Shown piece by piece: positions 1-5,714 of a stretch of DNA of 25,039 bases (positions are counted from its first letter, which is position 1; each line of letters begins with the position of its first letter). A program made the position numbers and the translations under genes. This DNA is from a virus: IMG/VR virus record IMGVR_UViG_3300042516_002242, positions 1 to 25,039 of that record; one strand, 5' to 3'. Below the pieces are notes generated by a model. It worked only from the letters and a program-made list of their open reading frames with translations. It did not search any database and had not been told where the DNA came from.

Positions 1-2
1 AG

Positions 3-185
3 ATGACTCCGACCGAAGCAGTTTCGATGATCGAAAAGGCATGGCAGGAAAACAGGCGACTGCGGCAGGAGAACGCAACCCTCACCGCCGAGCGCGACGA
101 GGCGAGGATGAGATTGGCGGAGGCGAAGACCCGGATGGTGCGGCTGCTGTCGCAGTTGCAGGAACTGGAAGCGAGGGAGCAATGA
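3..185 (+). CDS. Small coiled-coil protein, possibly 5'-truncated by the window edge
   Basis: A 60-residue, highly charged protein rich in Glu, Arg, Ala and Leu with heptad-like spacing over most of its length (about residues 12-58), so it is probably one long coiled coil. No signal peptide, membrane segment or catalytic motif is visible. The ATG is two bases from the window edge, so neither a ribosome-binding site nor an earlier start can be excluded. The stop overlaps the next start in an ATGA arrangement at 182-185, which suggests translational coupling in a rightward operon. The family is not recognised. Phage coiled-coil peptides of this size are often accessory or structural, but no function is assigned. 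Confidence 0.65.
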   Translation: MTPTEAVSMIEKAWQENRRLRQENATLTAERDEARMRLAEAKTRMVRLLSQLQELEAREQ

Positions 186-433
186 GCGACGAACCGCAGA
201 TCGTGCTGCTCGCCGATGGATTCGGTCGTGCGTTCATCGGCATGGTCAGCGAATGGAACGGACACACGCGATCCGTCTACGACTACGAGAAGTGCGTCCG
301 CGTCCTGATGCGGCGCGACAAGATGACGGAGGAGGACGCTCGCGAGTACATGGAATTCAATGTGGTCGGCTCGTATGTGGGAGAGGCGACACCGTTGTTC
401 GTCAGACGAATGAAGATCGAGGAACTCATCTGA
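182..433 (+). CDS. Hypothetical protein, 83 aa
   Basis: The open frame extends further upstream, but the start at 182 is chosen because it overlaps the previous stop (ATGA) and follows a purine-rich GAGGGAGCA site at good spacing. The product begins MSDEPQIVLLADGFGRAF. It looks like a small alpha/beta protein with a basic middle (residues about 36-45) and an acidic helix. No cysteines, membrane segments or recognisable catalytic motif are present. It sits in the same rightward series as the RusA-like gene at 1190, so a role in phage DNA metabolism is possible by context only. I do not recognise the family. Confidence 0.7.
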   Translation: MSDEPQIVLLADGFGRAFIGMVSEWNGHTRSVYDYEKCVRVLMRRDKMTEEDAREYMEFNVVGSYVGEATPLFVRRMKIEELI

Positions 434-451
434 ATCGATTGGGAGAGACAC

Positions 452-919
452 ATGGACAAGCCCACATACCTACAGACTTGGTCACTCATCACAAGCCTAT
501 GGAACGAATGGTGTCCGAACGACGCGACGGCTCGGCTCTGCGCCGAGCGCTGGTCGGAACTGCATCAGGACAAGTTGCAGGACGCTGCCAAACTCCACAA
601 GATGGAGGCAAGCGGACAGTACAAGGAGCCGAAGATCCACCGCATCATGGAGATCTACTCGTCGCGCACGACGCAAGCATGGGCGACGAGCGAGCCAGCG
701 AAGCAGGAGTGGTCGTGCGACGGTCCGACCCCGCACGAACTCGCCGAGTGGGATCGCTGGGCGGATGACATCCTCGCCGATGTCAGCGAGGAGGAACTGA
801 AGGCGGCGCAGGAGATCGCGCCTGTCTCCGGCAAGCGCGTGCTGGCGTGCGCCGTGGACTACATCCGCAAGCGCAGGGCTGGCATCAGCGTGCTGCCGGA
901 AAGGTCGGGTGCGCGATGA
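452..919 (+). CDS. Hypothetical protein, 155 aa, helical
   Basis: The start is supported by a strong Shine-Dalgarno cassette, GGAGAGACAC, directly before the ATG (442-451). The same cassette precedes leftward genes at 4297 and 5628. The protein is soluble and mostly helical, with an N-terminal Trp-rich segment (MDKPTYLQTWSLITSLWNEW) and a basic C-terminus. The N-terminal half loosely resembles small phage replication-accessory or helicase-loader-type proteins in length and pattern, but no diagnostic motif is present, so that is only a guess. Its stop overlaps the next start (ATGA at 916-919). Product unknown. Confidence 0.75.
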   Translation: MDKPTYLQTWSLITSLWNEWCPNDATARLCAERWSELHQDKLQDAAKLHKMEASGQYKEPKIHRIMEIYSSRTTQAWATSEPAKQEWSCDGPTPHELAEWDRWADDILADVSEEELKAAQEIAPVSGKRVLACAVDYIRKRRAGISVLPERSGAR

Positions 920-1221
920 GGGTTCCCGACACATCCTTCGTTCATCGGATGGACATGACGGTCCGCGAACGGCTGACGGTAGTCGAGGGCGAACTCGGAC
1001 GCGCCATCCAGCGAGAGTCTCGCAGGGCTATGGAGGTTTCCTCGTTCGATGAGATGATGGACGAGGTCATCGCGGAACTGCGCGAGATAGCCGAACTCAA
1101 GTTGTGCAGCGGTCCCGTGCGTCGGCGGATGATCGCGCTCGCCCTCCGCACCGAGAAGGACATCAAGGGCATCTTCGACGGGAGGGAGTATGAGCGGCGC
1201 AAGCGACGAGCGGACGATTGA
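916..1221 (+). CDS. Hypothetical protein, 101 aa, helical and basic at the C-terminus
   Basis: The start at 916 is preferred over the longer open frame because it overlaps the upstream stop in an ATGA arrangement. The product is charged and helical, with a cluster of Glu/Asp-rich helices around residues 40-62 and an Arg/Lys-rich tail (YERRKRRADD). It overlaps the following RusA-like gene by 32 bases, as is common in compact phage operons. No enzyme motif is recognisable. The position directly before a Holliday-junction resolvase suggests, without proving, a part in recombination or replication. Confidence 0.7.
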   Translation: MRVPDTSFVHRMDMTVRERLTVVEGELGRAIQRESRRAMEVSSFDEMMDEVIAELREIAELKLCSGPVRRRMIALALRTEKDIKGIFDGREYERRKRRADD

Positions 1222-1561
1222 ACTGCCGCTTCCTCGGGTGCAGGGATCGAACTCCCGTTCCCATTGGACGGTCCGATCCAACACCGCCAAGTCGGACAGG
1301 TATGTCGCGTTCGGGACCGCCCGGACCCTCGTTCCTCGGAAGCCCCTGTCGCAAGCCCATGTGGTGATCGATTGGCATTGCCCGACCAAGCGGCTCATCG
1401 ACTGCGACAACGCCCTGTCCCGGTGCAAGTCGTACCTCGACGGGCTGACCGACGCTGGCTGGTGGACCGATGACAGGGCTATCAGGACCGTCACCATCAC
1501 CGTCCATCCCGCCTCCCCGGAACGCCGGGGTTGTGTGCGGATCCGCGCTGCCGCGCTTTAG
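1190..1561 (+). CDS. rusA: RusA-family Holliday-junction resolvase
   Basis: RusA-type nucleases cut branched DNA such as Holliday junctions and are common in phages for clearing DNA before packaging. The 123-residue length is typical. The family signature lies at residues 70-95: D71-x-D73-N74, K80, DGLTDAG and D94-D95. This fits the family pattern of acidic metal ligands, a catalytic-type Lys and a paired DD. The Lys is seven residues after D73, whereas in E. coli RusA it is four. I recognise this longer spacing from a phage subgroup with the pattern DxDN...K...DGL..AG...DD. An N-terminal Asn/Ser/basic segment (residues 20-35) is also family-like. A GGGAGGGAGT site precedes the ATG. It is the last gene of the rightward series and is followed by GC hairpins. 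Confidence 0.85.
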   Translation: MSGASDERTIELPLPRVQGSNSRSHWTVRSNTAKSDRYVAFGTARTLVPRKPLSQAHVVIDWHCPTKRLIDCDNALSRCKSYLDGLTDAGWWTDDRAIRTVTITVHPASPERRGCVRIRAAAL

Positions 1562-1594
1562 GATGGCGGGGTCCAGCCTCTTCGCAAGGATGCC

Positions 1595-1611
1595 CCCGGC
1601 GCGTTGCCGGG
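1595..1611. terminator. Short GC hairpin after the RusA-like gene
   Basis: CCCGGC (1595-1600), loop GCGTT, GCCGGG (1606-1611): a 6-bp perfect stem in the gap after the RusA-like stop. It has no U-tract. It lies just before the stronger hairpin at 1631-1656, so the two probably form a tandem barrier between convergent transcription units. Another 6-bp hairpin (1515-1530) lies inside the end of the RusA-like gene. Confidence 0.4.
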
Positions 1612-1630
1612 TCTAGCGCGGCTGGAACGA

Positions 1631-1656
1631 CAGCCCCCGGCGTGAGCCGGGGGCTG
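1631..1656. terminator. Strong hairpin between convergent gene blocks, probable bidirectional terminator
   Basis: CAGCCCCCGGC (1631-1641), loop GTGA, GCCGGGGGCTG (1646-1656): an 11-bp perfect stem. On the rightward RNA the loop is a GNRA tetraloop (GUGA) and the stem is followed by TTCGTT. On the leftward RNA it is followed by TCGTTCC. Both tails are only weakly U-rich. The position between the rightward RusA-like operon and the leftward gene ending at 1679 is where a shared terminator is expected. The sequence is related to the hairpins at 2050, 3249 and 3792. Confidence 0.75.
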
Positions 1657-1678
1657 TTCGTTGGGGCAGGGCTGGCTG

Positions 1679-2017
1679 TCAGCGTCGCCGACCGTAGGGG
1701 TAGGGGGTGACGGGCGGAGCGCCGTCCTCCCATGCCCAAGGGTCAAGCGAGCGCCGCCGGGACCGCCCGTCGCAGCCGGGGTAGGCGGGGCGGCGCTCCA
1801 GCCCCCAAGGGTTGGTCGCGCTCCAGCCGGGGAGGCGGTCGAAGCCGTCGCCGATCCAGCCGCCGCCGGGGGTCGGGATCGCGATGCCGCCGTCCCATGC
1901 CCAGCCGCCGCCGGGTACGGGCAGGACGAACGAGCGCCCGGTCGAGAAGCCTCCGCCGGGGAGGGGTGCGACGAAGTCGGACAGGCTGATCAGGGTTGCG
2001 AGCAGGACGAGTTGCAT
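1679..2017 (-). CDS. Small PGGG-repeat protein with hydrophobic N-terminus (putative)
   Basis: A 112-residue product starting MQLVLLATLISLSDF. The first 16 residues are hydrophobic and signal-like but lack a basic n-region, so export is uncertain. Three PGGG turns follow (LPGGGF, VPGGGW, TPGGGW at about residues 19-53), spaced about 15 residues apart with Trp/Asp/Gly between them. The C-terminal half is rich in Arg, Pro and Trp. A CGGAGAACCCT site precedes the ATG. The gene is bounded by a hairpin on each side (1631-1656 and 2050-2074). No family is recognised. Because the region is very GC-rich and other frames are open, the possibility that it is non-coding must be kept. Confidence 0.5.
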   Translation of the reverse strand: MQLVLLATLISLSDFVAPLPGGGFSTGRSFVLPVPGGGWAWDGGIAIPTPGGGWIGDGFDRLPGWSATNPWGLERRPAYPGCDGRSRRRSLDPWAWEDGAPPVTPYPYGRRR

Positions 2018-2049
2018 AGGGTTCTCCGAAGTGTGAGGTGGAAACGAAA

Positions 2050-2074
2050 GCCCCCCGGCACGATGCCGGGGGGC
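2050..2074 (-). terminator. Intrinsic terminator of the DUF932 gene
   Basis: GCCCCCCGGC (2050-2059), loop ACGAT, GCCGGGGGGC (2065-2074): a 10-bp perfect stem starting 20 bases past the leftward stop at 2095. Read leftward it is followed by TTTCGTTTCC, a reasonable U-rich tail. It is nearly identical to the hairpin at 3249-3273. Confidence 0.8.
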
Positions 2075-2094
2075 GGGGGGCGAGCGGGTTCAGG

Positions 2095-3111
2095 TCACGC
2101 GACCAGTTCCACGGCAGCGTCGAGCGCCGTCGCGACATCGTCGGCGACCGTGCCGTCCCATGCCGCGTAGGTGCGGACCGCGCTGTCCTTGGTGCGGACC
2201 GACTCCTCGGCGCGGGAGTGCTGGATCCAGTTGGTCATCGCGTTCGCGGCGACCCACAGGTTCGCGCCGAACTGCTGGGACTCCGCGTCGAACACGCGAG
2301 CCGCGTGTGCAAGCCCAGCGACCGCTCGCTCGCGGCGGCGCTCCTCCCAGCCGTTCTTCGGGTTGCTGGGGATCTCGCCGTCGAGGCGCTGCACCACATC
2401 GACCCACAGATCCTGCACCTGTTGCCGGGTGACCGGGGTCTTCGCCAGCGTCCGGGCGACGGTCGCGCCCTTGTCGATGGTGTTCTCCCAGTTCTTGATG
2501 CACTTCGCCAGTTCCTCGACGCGGGTGTTGAGGTTCAGCGTGTGGCGGAAGGACATCGCGTTGCGGCGAGCGCCGAGCGCGAGGTGGAAGGTGTTGCTGC
2601 ACACGACGCGGATCCCGGTCGGGATCGCCTTCAGCGCGAGCGAGCCGTCGTGACCGTTGGCGAGGAACAGGTACGGCACGGTCTCGTCGCCCTTGCAGCC
2701 GAACTCGACCGTCTTGCCGCGCAGCAGCATCCACACCCGGCGACCGCCCCGGATGGACCCGGCGGTCTCGACCTCGACCGTGCCGTCGGCGGCGGAGCGC
2801 AGACCGTAGGCGAGTTCGGCGAGTTGCGCGTTCTGAAACGGCTGGTAGTCGGGACCGACCACACCCAGCACGGTCTTGGTGTCCGAGCGCAGCAGCACCT
2901 TGGCGCTGTCGGTCGAGACCCGGTACTCGTCCTGCTCCCCGGCGTTGAAGACCCCGGTGATCGCGTCGGACTGCTCGACCTCCCACTCCAGCCCCGCGAT
3001 GCGGAGCGCCGAGAACGGATTCATCGCGCCCTGCACGACGGTCCCCATGCCGTGCCAAGCGCCGTCGTTCGCGAGCGCGAGACCGTCGATCTTCGTGAGT
3101 TCGTGTGCCAT
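2095..3111 (-). CDS. DUF932 (TIGR03299-type) phage/plasmid protein
   Basis: A 338-residue protein that matches, by recognition, the DUF932 family found on phages and plasmids, whose biochemical role is not established. Family-like features are the N-terminal MAHEL...GLALANDGAWHGMGT segment, VVGPDYQPFQN near residue 85, and the segment containing VVCSNTFHLALG near residue 175, followed by a long helical C-terminal half. The start at 3111 is chosen over the longer open frame because GGGAGACACTCAC precedes this ATG and the family normally begins there. The gene has its own promoter (3196-3224), a leader with two hairpins and a terminator (2050-2074), so it is likely a single-gene unit. It may act early in infection, on DNA or in defence interference, but this is inference. 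Confidence 0.85.
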   Translation of the reverse strand: MAHELTKIDGLALANDGAWHGMGTVVQGAMNPFSALRIAGLEWEVEQSDAITGVFNAGEQDEYRVSTDSAKVLLRSDTKTVLGVVGPDYQPFQNAQLAELAYGLRSAADGTVEVETAGSIRGGRRVWMLLRGKTVEFGCKGDETVPYLFLANGHDGSLALKAIPTGIRVVCSNTFHLALGARRNAMSFRHTLNLNTRVEELAKCIKNWENTIDKGATVARTLAKTPVTRQQVQDLWVDVVQRLDGEIPSNPKNGWEERRRERAVAGLAHAARVFDAESQQFGANLWVAANAMTNWIQHSRAEESVRTKDSAVRTYAAWDGTVADDVATALDAAVELVA

Positions 3112-3131
3112 GTGAGTGTCTCCCAAACTGT

Positions 3132-3178
3132 GAGCGCCGCAGCGCTCGGTTGCCCCTTGACTCGCGCCACGCGGCGCG
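3132..3178 (-). promoter_or_regulatory. Twin-hairpin 5' leader of the DUF932 gene
   Basis: Two perfect 6-bp inverted repeats lie between the promoter and the ribosome-binding site: GAGCGC (3132-3137)/GCGCTC (3142-3147) with a 4-base loop, and CGCGCC (3163-3168)/GGCGCG (3173-3178) with a 4-base loop. They could stabilise the 5' end of the mRNA or affect translation. No known riboswitch was recognised. Confidence 0.45.
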
Positions 3179-3195
3179 TGTGTTGGGTTGCAGGA

Positions 3196-3224
3196 ACTAT
3201 AGCACAAGTCTCACAGGGCTGCAA
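3196..3224 (-). promoter_or_regulatory. Sigma-70-like promoter of the DUF932 gene
   Basis: Read on the - strand: TTGCAG (3224-3219), a 17-base spacer, TATAGT (3201-3196). This is close to consensus (TTGACA, TATAAT) with ideal spacing and is the clearest promoter in the window. It stands out as an AT-rich patch in GC-rich sequence, about 85 bases before the ATG at 3111. It implies that the DUF932 gene is transcribed by unmodified host RNA polymerase. Confidence 0.75.
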
Positions 3225-3248
3225 GGGGTTCTTCGGAAGGAAAGCAAA

Positions 3249-3273
3249 GCCCCCCGGCATCGAGCCGGGGGGC
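3249..3273 (-). terminator. Intrinsic terminator after the 3304-3744 gene
   Basis: GCCCCCCGGC (3249-3258), loop ATCGA, GCCGGGGGGC (3264-3273): a 10-bp perfect stem, 30 bases beyond the leftward stop at 3304. Read leftward it is followed by TTTGCTTTCC. Its arms are identical to those of the hairpin at 2050-2074, and it lies just upstream of the DUF932 promoter. Confidence 0.8.
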
Positions 3274-3303
3274 GTGATTCTGACAGGGCTGTCGGAAGTC
3301 GGT

Positions 3304-3744
3304 TCAGTCGCCGTACCAACGCTCCATGTGCCGAGCCTCCCACTCGCCCCGAGCCTCGCGCTCGCCCTGCCACGCCGCGCAGTCGGCGGCGCTCGCCCCG
3401 TACCGCGTCCCGTACTCCTCGGAGACACGCTCCAGCACATCGTCCAGCGCCTCGGCTCGGCGCAGTAGCCGCGCCAGCCGCAGCCCGAACGCCCCGTCGC
3501 GGGACATGGACCGGAGGGTGTTGCCGTCCATCTTCCAGCGCTGTGCAGCCAGCCAGCACAGCGCATGGGCGACGCTGGTGAACTGAAGGCGACCCGGCTT
3601 GATCGGTTCCTGCCCGATGCGGGTGCTGTAGGCGTTCAACTCGGCGAACGCCCGGTGGATCAGGCGCTGGTGCGCGATCATGGCGTGGCGCTCGATGCGG
3701 TCGAGGCGGCGGTAGGACGAGCGGCGGGTGATGGTGAGGTTCAT
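3304..3744 (-). CDS. Hypothetical protein, 146 aa, Arg-rich and helical
   Basis: The start at 3744 is chosen because GGAGAGACCC directly precedes this ATG; a longer open frame upstream has no such site. The product is basic and helical with many Arg (MNLTITRRSSYRRLDRIERHAM) and an acidic, Trp-containing C-terminus (EARHMERWYGD). No cysteine cluster, membrane segment or enzyme motif is seen. A nucleic-acid-binding or regulatory role would fit the charge but is not shown. It lies in the leftward early-type block, with hairpins on both sides (3249-3273 and 3792-3815). Confidence 0.7.
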   Translation of the reverse strand: MNLTITRRSSYRRLDRIERHAMIAHQRLIHRAFAELNAYSTRIGQEPIKPGRLQFTSVAHALCWLAAQRWKMDGNTLRSMSRDGAFGLRLARLLRRAEALDDVLERVSEEYGTRYGASAADCAAWQGEREARGEWEARHMERWYGD

Positions 3745-3755
3745 GGGTCTCTCCT

Positions 3756-3768
3756 GTGGTGCGTTGTG
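3756..3768. repeat. 13-base leader repeat, copy 1
   Basis: GTGGTGCGTTGTG on the + strand, identical to 4812-4824 and, in the opposite orientation, to 5673-5685. A shorter version occurs at 4320-4327. In leftward RNA this copy reads CACAACGCACCAC, an A/C-rich unstructured segment directly before the Shine-Dalgarno site of the gene starting at 3744. Confidence 0.7.
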
Positions 3769-3791
3769 CGTTGCCGCGATGGCAAGCCCAA

Positions 3792-3815
3792 GCCCCCCGG
3801 CTCGCGCCGGGAGGC
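3792..3815 (-). terminator. Terminator-like hairpin after the 3833-4297 gene
   Basis: GCCCCCCGGC (3792-3801), loop TCGC, GCCGGGAGGC (3806-3815). One position deviates from the related hairpins: it would be a C-A mismatch in rightward RNA but a G-U pair in leftward RNA. That supports action on the leftward transcript. The tail TTGGGCTTGCC is poor in U, so it may act as a weak terminator or a 3'-end stabiliser. Confidence 0.6.
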
Positions 3816-3832
3816 GAGGGCGAGTCACCGCA

Positions 3833-4297
3833 TCACGCGCCCGTGCCGTACTCCTCGCCGCTGATCGGGTCGCAGTCGGACAGGAGCGCAGTCAGGATCG
3901 CGGAGCGCTGCTGCTTGGTCAACTTGCGCTCTTTGTGGTCGGTCGCGCACAGGTCGCAGACGATGCAGCCGCGCAGCGCGTCGGCGATCCTGTCGAACCG
4001 CCACGCCTCCAAGATCGCCGCGAACCCGTCGCGCACGATCTCGCAAGCGAGGTCGCAGGAGTCATCGCTGGTCGAGGCGATGCGAGCCGCGTTCATCACC
4101 GCCAGCGCCGTGCTGCGCTCGCACGGGGTGTCGTACAGGGACAGGGTGCGGTCCCGGACCTCGACGGTGAACGACGGACCGTCGCCCATCGTCGCGAACA
4201 CCGTCACCACCGGGCGGTTGCGCGTTCCGGTGAAGAGGGCGCTGACGCGGATCCCGGTGTCGGTGGCGAACTGAAGCGTGAAGTCGATGCTGTCCAT
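3833..4297 (-). CDS. Hypothetical protein, 154 aa, with CxxCxxC motif
   Basis: The ATG at 4297 follows a GGAGAGACAC cassette identical to those before 452 and 5628. The N-terminal half looks like beta strands (residues 1-57, with short repeats of Thr/Val/Phe). The C-terminal half is helical and contains C111-x2-C114-x2-C117, a possible metal-binding knuckle, followed by a Lys-rich segment. There is no membrane segment. I do not recognise the family. It is one of a run of short leftward genes, and hairpins flank it on both sides. Confidence 0.72.
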   Translation of the reverse strand: MDSIDFTLQFATDTGIRVSALFTGTRNRPVVTVFATMGDGPSFTVEVRDRTLSLYDTPCERSTALAVMNAARIASTSDDSCDLACEIVRDGFAAILEAWRFDRIADALRGCIVCDLCATDHKERKLTKQQRSAILTALLSDCDPISGEEYGTGA

Positions 4298-4324
4298 GTG
4301 TCTCTCCTAGCAGGGTGTTGTGGT

Positions 4325-4375
4325 GCGCTTCACAGCGAAGCGCCTCGTCCCCCCGCGTGACCGGGGGGTGAGGCG
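4325..4375 (-). terminator. Overlapping hairpins in the gap after the 4386-4796 gene
   Basis: The main hairpin pairs CGCCTC (4341-4346) with GAGGCG (4370-4375) and CCCCCCG (4349-4355) with CGGGGGG (4362-4368), with a small internal loop. An alternative hairpin pairs GCGCTTC (4325-4331) with GAAGCGC (4337-4343). The two share bases 4341-4343, so the ends could compete. There is no clear U-tract. By position it is the terminator or processing site after the leftward stop at 4386. Confidence 0.55.
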
Positions 4376-4385
4376 TGGCGCGGTG

Positions 4386-4796
4386 TCAGTCGAATCGGGG
4401 GCAGTCGGAGTCGCCGCACAGCGACATTCCCGGCTCGCACTCGCGGTCGCAATGGGGGCAGCGGCGCGGCTCCGGCTGCGCGTCGCGGTTCCACTCCTCG
4501 GCGCACCACTCGCCGAGGCGGATGAGCGCTGCCAACTGGGTGCGACCAGCGCACTCCATGAGCGCGTCGCCGCACGGTCCCTGCGTCTGCGCGATCCACG
4601 ACCCGCGCTTCACGAAGGTGACGCGGATGCGCTTGTCGTACAGGTTGCGGCTGCGCTCGATGATGCCGTAGCGCTTGCGCGTTCCGCCGCGTCCGCGCCG
4701 TCCGGCGTTGCCGTTGTCCACCTCGGTGTAGATGCGGCAGTTGAAGCCGCGCTTGGTGTCGGAGTGGAAGAGGGGGCTGGTGTAGGGGTCGTGCAT
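4386..4796 (-). CDS. Hypothetical protein, 136 aa, with C-terminal zinc-ribbon-like cysteines
   Basis: An AGGAGCATCACC site precedes the ATG. The protein is basic in its first half, with a Gly/Arg-rich stretch at residues 31-42. It ends in a cysteine cluster, C113-x2-C116-x3-C120 and then C127 and C132, which resembles a small zinc ribbon. A role in DNA or RNA binding is possible. Residues 14-18 (TKRGF) are shared with the neighbouring gene at 4833 and are encoded by an identical 18-base stretch. The gene is probably co-transcribed with 4833 and 5245, because no hairpin separates these three. Confidence 0.75.
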   Translation of the reverse strand: MHDPYTSPLFHSDTKRGFNCRIYTEVDNGNAGRRGRGGTRKRYGIIERSRNLYDKRIRVTFVKRGSWIAQTQGPCGDALMECAGRTQLAALIRLGEWCAEEWNRDAQPEPRRCPHCDRECEPGMSLCGDSDCPRFD

Positions 4797-4811
4797 GGTG
4801 ATGCTCCTGGG

Positions 4812-4824
4812 GTGGTGCGTTGTG
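4812..4824. repeat. 13-base leader repeat, copy 2
   Basis: GTGGTGCGTTGTG on the + strand, identical to 3756-3768 and inverted relative to 5673-5685. It fills part of the 36-base gap between the leftward stop at 4833 and the start at 4796, immediately upstream of the AGGAG site in the leftward RNA. Confidence 0.7.
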
Positions 4825-4832
4825 GTGTGTGG

Positions 4833-5216
4833 TCAACGGTGATCGGCGCAGCGCTTGTAGAAGTCTTCGCTCCATGCGTCGGAGACCGCGTTCATCCCGA
4901 AGTCGGCGACCGACTCCTCGGGCGAACAGGTGAGGTTGCTCGGGAACATGAAGGTGACCCAGCGCCCGTCGGCGTTGCCGTCGGGTCCGATGATGCTGAA
5001 GGTCGCGATCTCGATCTCGTAGACGGCGCGGATGATCTCGATCACGCGCTTGGTGCGGAAGGTGCAGAGGTCTTCGCACTCCTCCTCCTGAAGCGTGAAG
5101 GTGAAGCCGCGCTTGGTGTGCCAGCGCACGAAGTCGGCGATGGCGCACAGCGGGTCGCGAGCGATGCGGTTGCAGCGAGCGGTCTTGCGGGTCTCGTAGT
5201 CGGTCTCGATGGTCAT
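4833..5216 (-). CDS. Hypothetical protein, 127 aa
   Basis: The start at 5216 is chosen for its AAGGAGATCACA site; the longer frame upstream lacks one. The protein is soluble and mixed alpha/beta, with six cysteines scattered over its length, including a CEDLC pair near residue 47. It shares the TKRGF segment (about residues 34-38) with the protein at 4386. No enzyme motif is recognised. It has 28 bases to the gene upstream and 36 to the next, with no terminator, so it sits in a three-gene leftward operon (5628 to 4386). Confidence 0.72.
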   Translation of the reverse strand: MTIETDYETRKTARCNRIARDPLCAIADFVRWHTKRGFTFTLQEEECEDLCTFRTKRVIEIIRAVYEIEIATFSIIGPDGNADGRWVTFMFPSNLTCSPEESVADFGMNAVSDAWSEDFYKRCADHR

Positions 5217-5244
5217 TGTGATCTCCTTGTGGTGTGGTGTGTGA

Positions 5245-5628
5245 TCAGGACAGGCGGAGGGACGGACGGAGGTTGCACAGCGCGGCTTCAAGCGCTGCTC
5301 GCGCTGCGGCTCGGTGTGCGCTCGTTTCGCGGCAAGCGCTGTGAACGCTCGTCGTTGGTTCGTCGCACGACGGGGTCAGTCGGTAGGCGCTGTGGACCGC
5401 GTTGTCCAGCGCCGCTGCCTTGATGAAGTCGCGAGCCGCGTGTGCAGCGTCGGAGTACGCATCGCCGTTCACATTGGCGAGGTCAGCCGTGCAGCCGAGC
5501 GAGAGGAGCGCCGCCCGTGTTGCGTCCTCATGGTCGCGGCAAGTTCCCGAGAGCAAGTCGCACAGGCTGATGAACTGGGTCGCCCAAGCGGGGGTCTGAA
5601 TCGGCGCGGTCTTGCGGGTGGTCTTCAT
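5245..5628 (-). CDS. Hypothetical protein, 127 aa, Ala-rich; first gene of the leftward operon
   Basis: A CCGGAGAGACACCA site directly precedes the ATG at 5628, so the longer open frame, which would run into the terminase gene, is rejected. The protein is rich in Ala, Ser, Thr and Cys and appears mostly helical. Nothing resembles a helix-turn-helix or an enzyme motif. As the first gene after the divergent control region it is probably among the first leftward products made. Function unknown. Confidence 0.7.
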   Translation of the reverse strand: MKTTRKTAPIQTPAWATQFISLCDLLSGTCRDHEDATRAALLSLGCTADLANVNGDAYSDAAHAARDFIKAAALDNAVHSAYRLTPSCDEPTTSVHSACRETSAHRAAARAALEAALCNLRPSLRLS

Positions 5629-5658
5629 TGGTGTCTCTCCGGCTGGTGTTGCTAGGCC

Positions 5659-5676
5659 TGTGGGAACACTCCCACA
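5659..5676. promoter_or_regulatory. Dyad (operator- or leader-hairpin-like) in the divergent region
   Basis: TGTGGGA (5659-5665), 4-base centre ACAC, TCCCACA (5670-5676): a perfect 7-bp inverted repeat. It lies just downstream of the candidate leftward -10 (5687-5692), where a repressor operator or a 5' leader hairpin could sit. No cognate regulator is recognisable in the window. Confidence 0.45.
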
Positions 5677-5685
5677 ACGCACCAC
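5673..5685. repeat. 13-base leader repeat, inverted copy 3
   Basis: CACAACGCACCAC on the + strand, the exact reverse complement of 3756-3768 and 4812-4824. It overlaps the right arm of the 5659-5676 dyad and abuts the candidate leftward -10 element. Its inverted orientation means rightward RNA from this region would carry the same A/C-rich sequence. Confidence 0.65.
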
Positions 5686-5686
5686 A

Positions 5687-5714
5687 AGAGTACCACACAG
5701 GGCAGGGAAGGCAA
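5687..5714 (-). promoter_or_regulatory. Candidate leftward promoter in the divergent region
   Basis: On the - strand: TTGCCT (5714-5709), a 16-base spacer, TACTCT (5692-5687) preceded by TGG, an extended -10 feature. The -10 match is weak, but the position, about 60 bases before the leftward start at 5628, is suitable. The rest of the 145-base gap (5629-5773) shows no convincing rightward promoter and no good Shine-Dalgarno site for the gene at 5774. Confidence 0.35.

Noticed and set aside
1241-1257. tRNA T-arm-like sequence on the - strand (GTTCGAT between short stems)
   Set aside because: No acceptor, D or anticodon arms at the right distance, and it encodes the conserved N-terminal part of the RusA-like protein.
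2038-3468. 476-codon + strand frame opposite the DUF932 gene
   Set aside because: The leftward gene has a promoter, ribosome-binding site, terminator and family resemblance; the + strand frame runs through all of these elements.
4320-5423. 367-codon + strand frame across two leftward genes
   Set aside because: It spans intergenic hairpins and leader repeats and has no ribosome-binding site or recognisable product.
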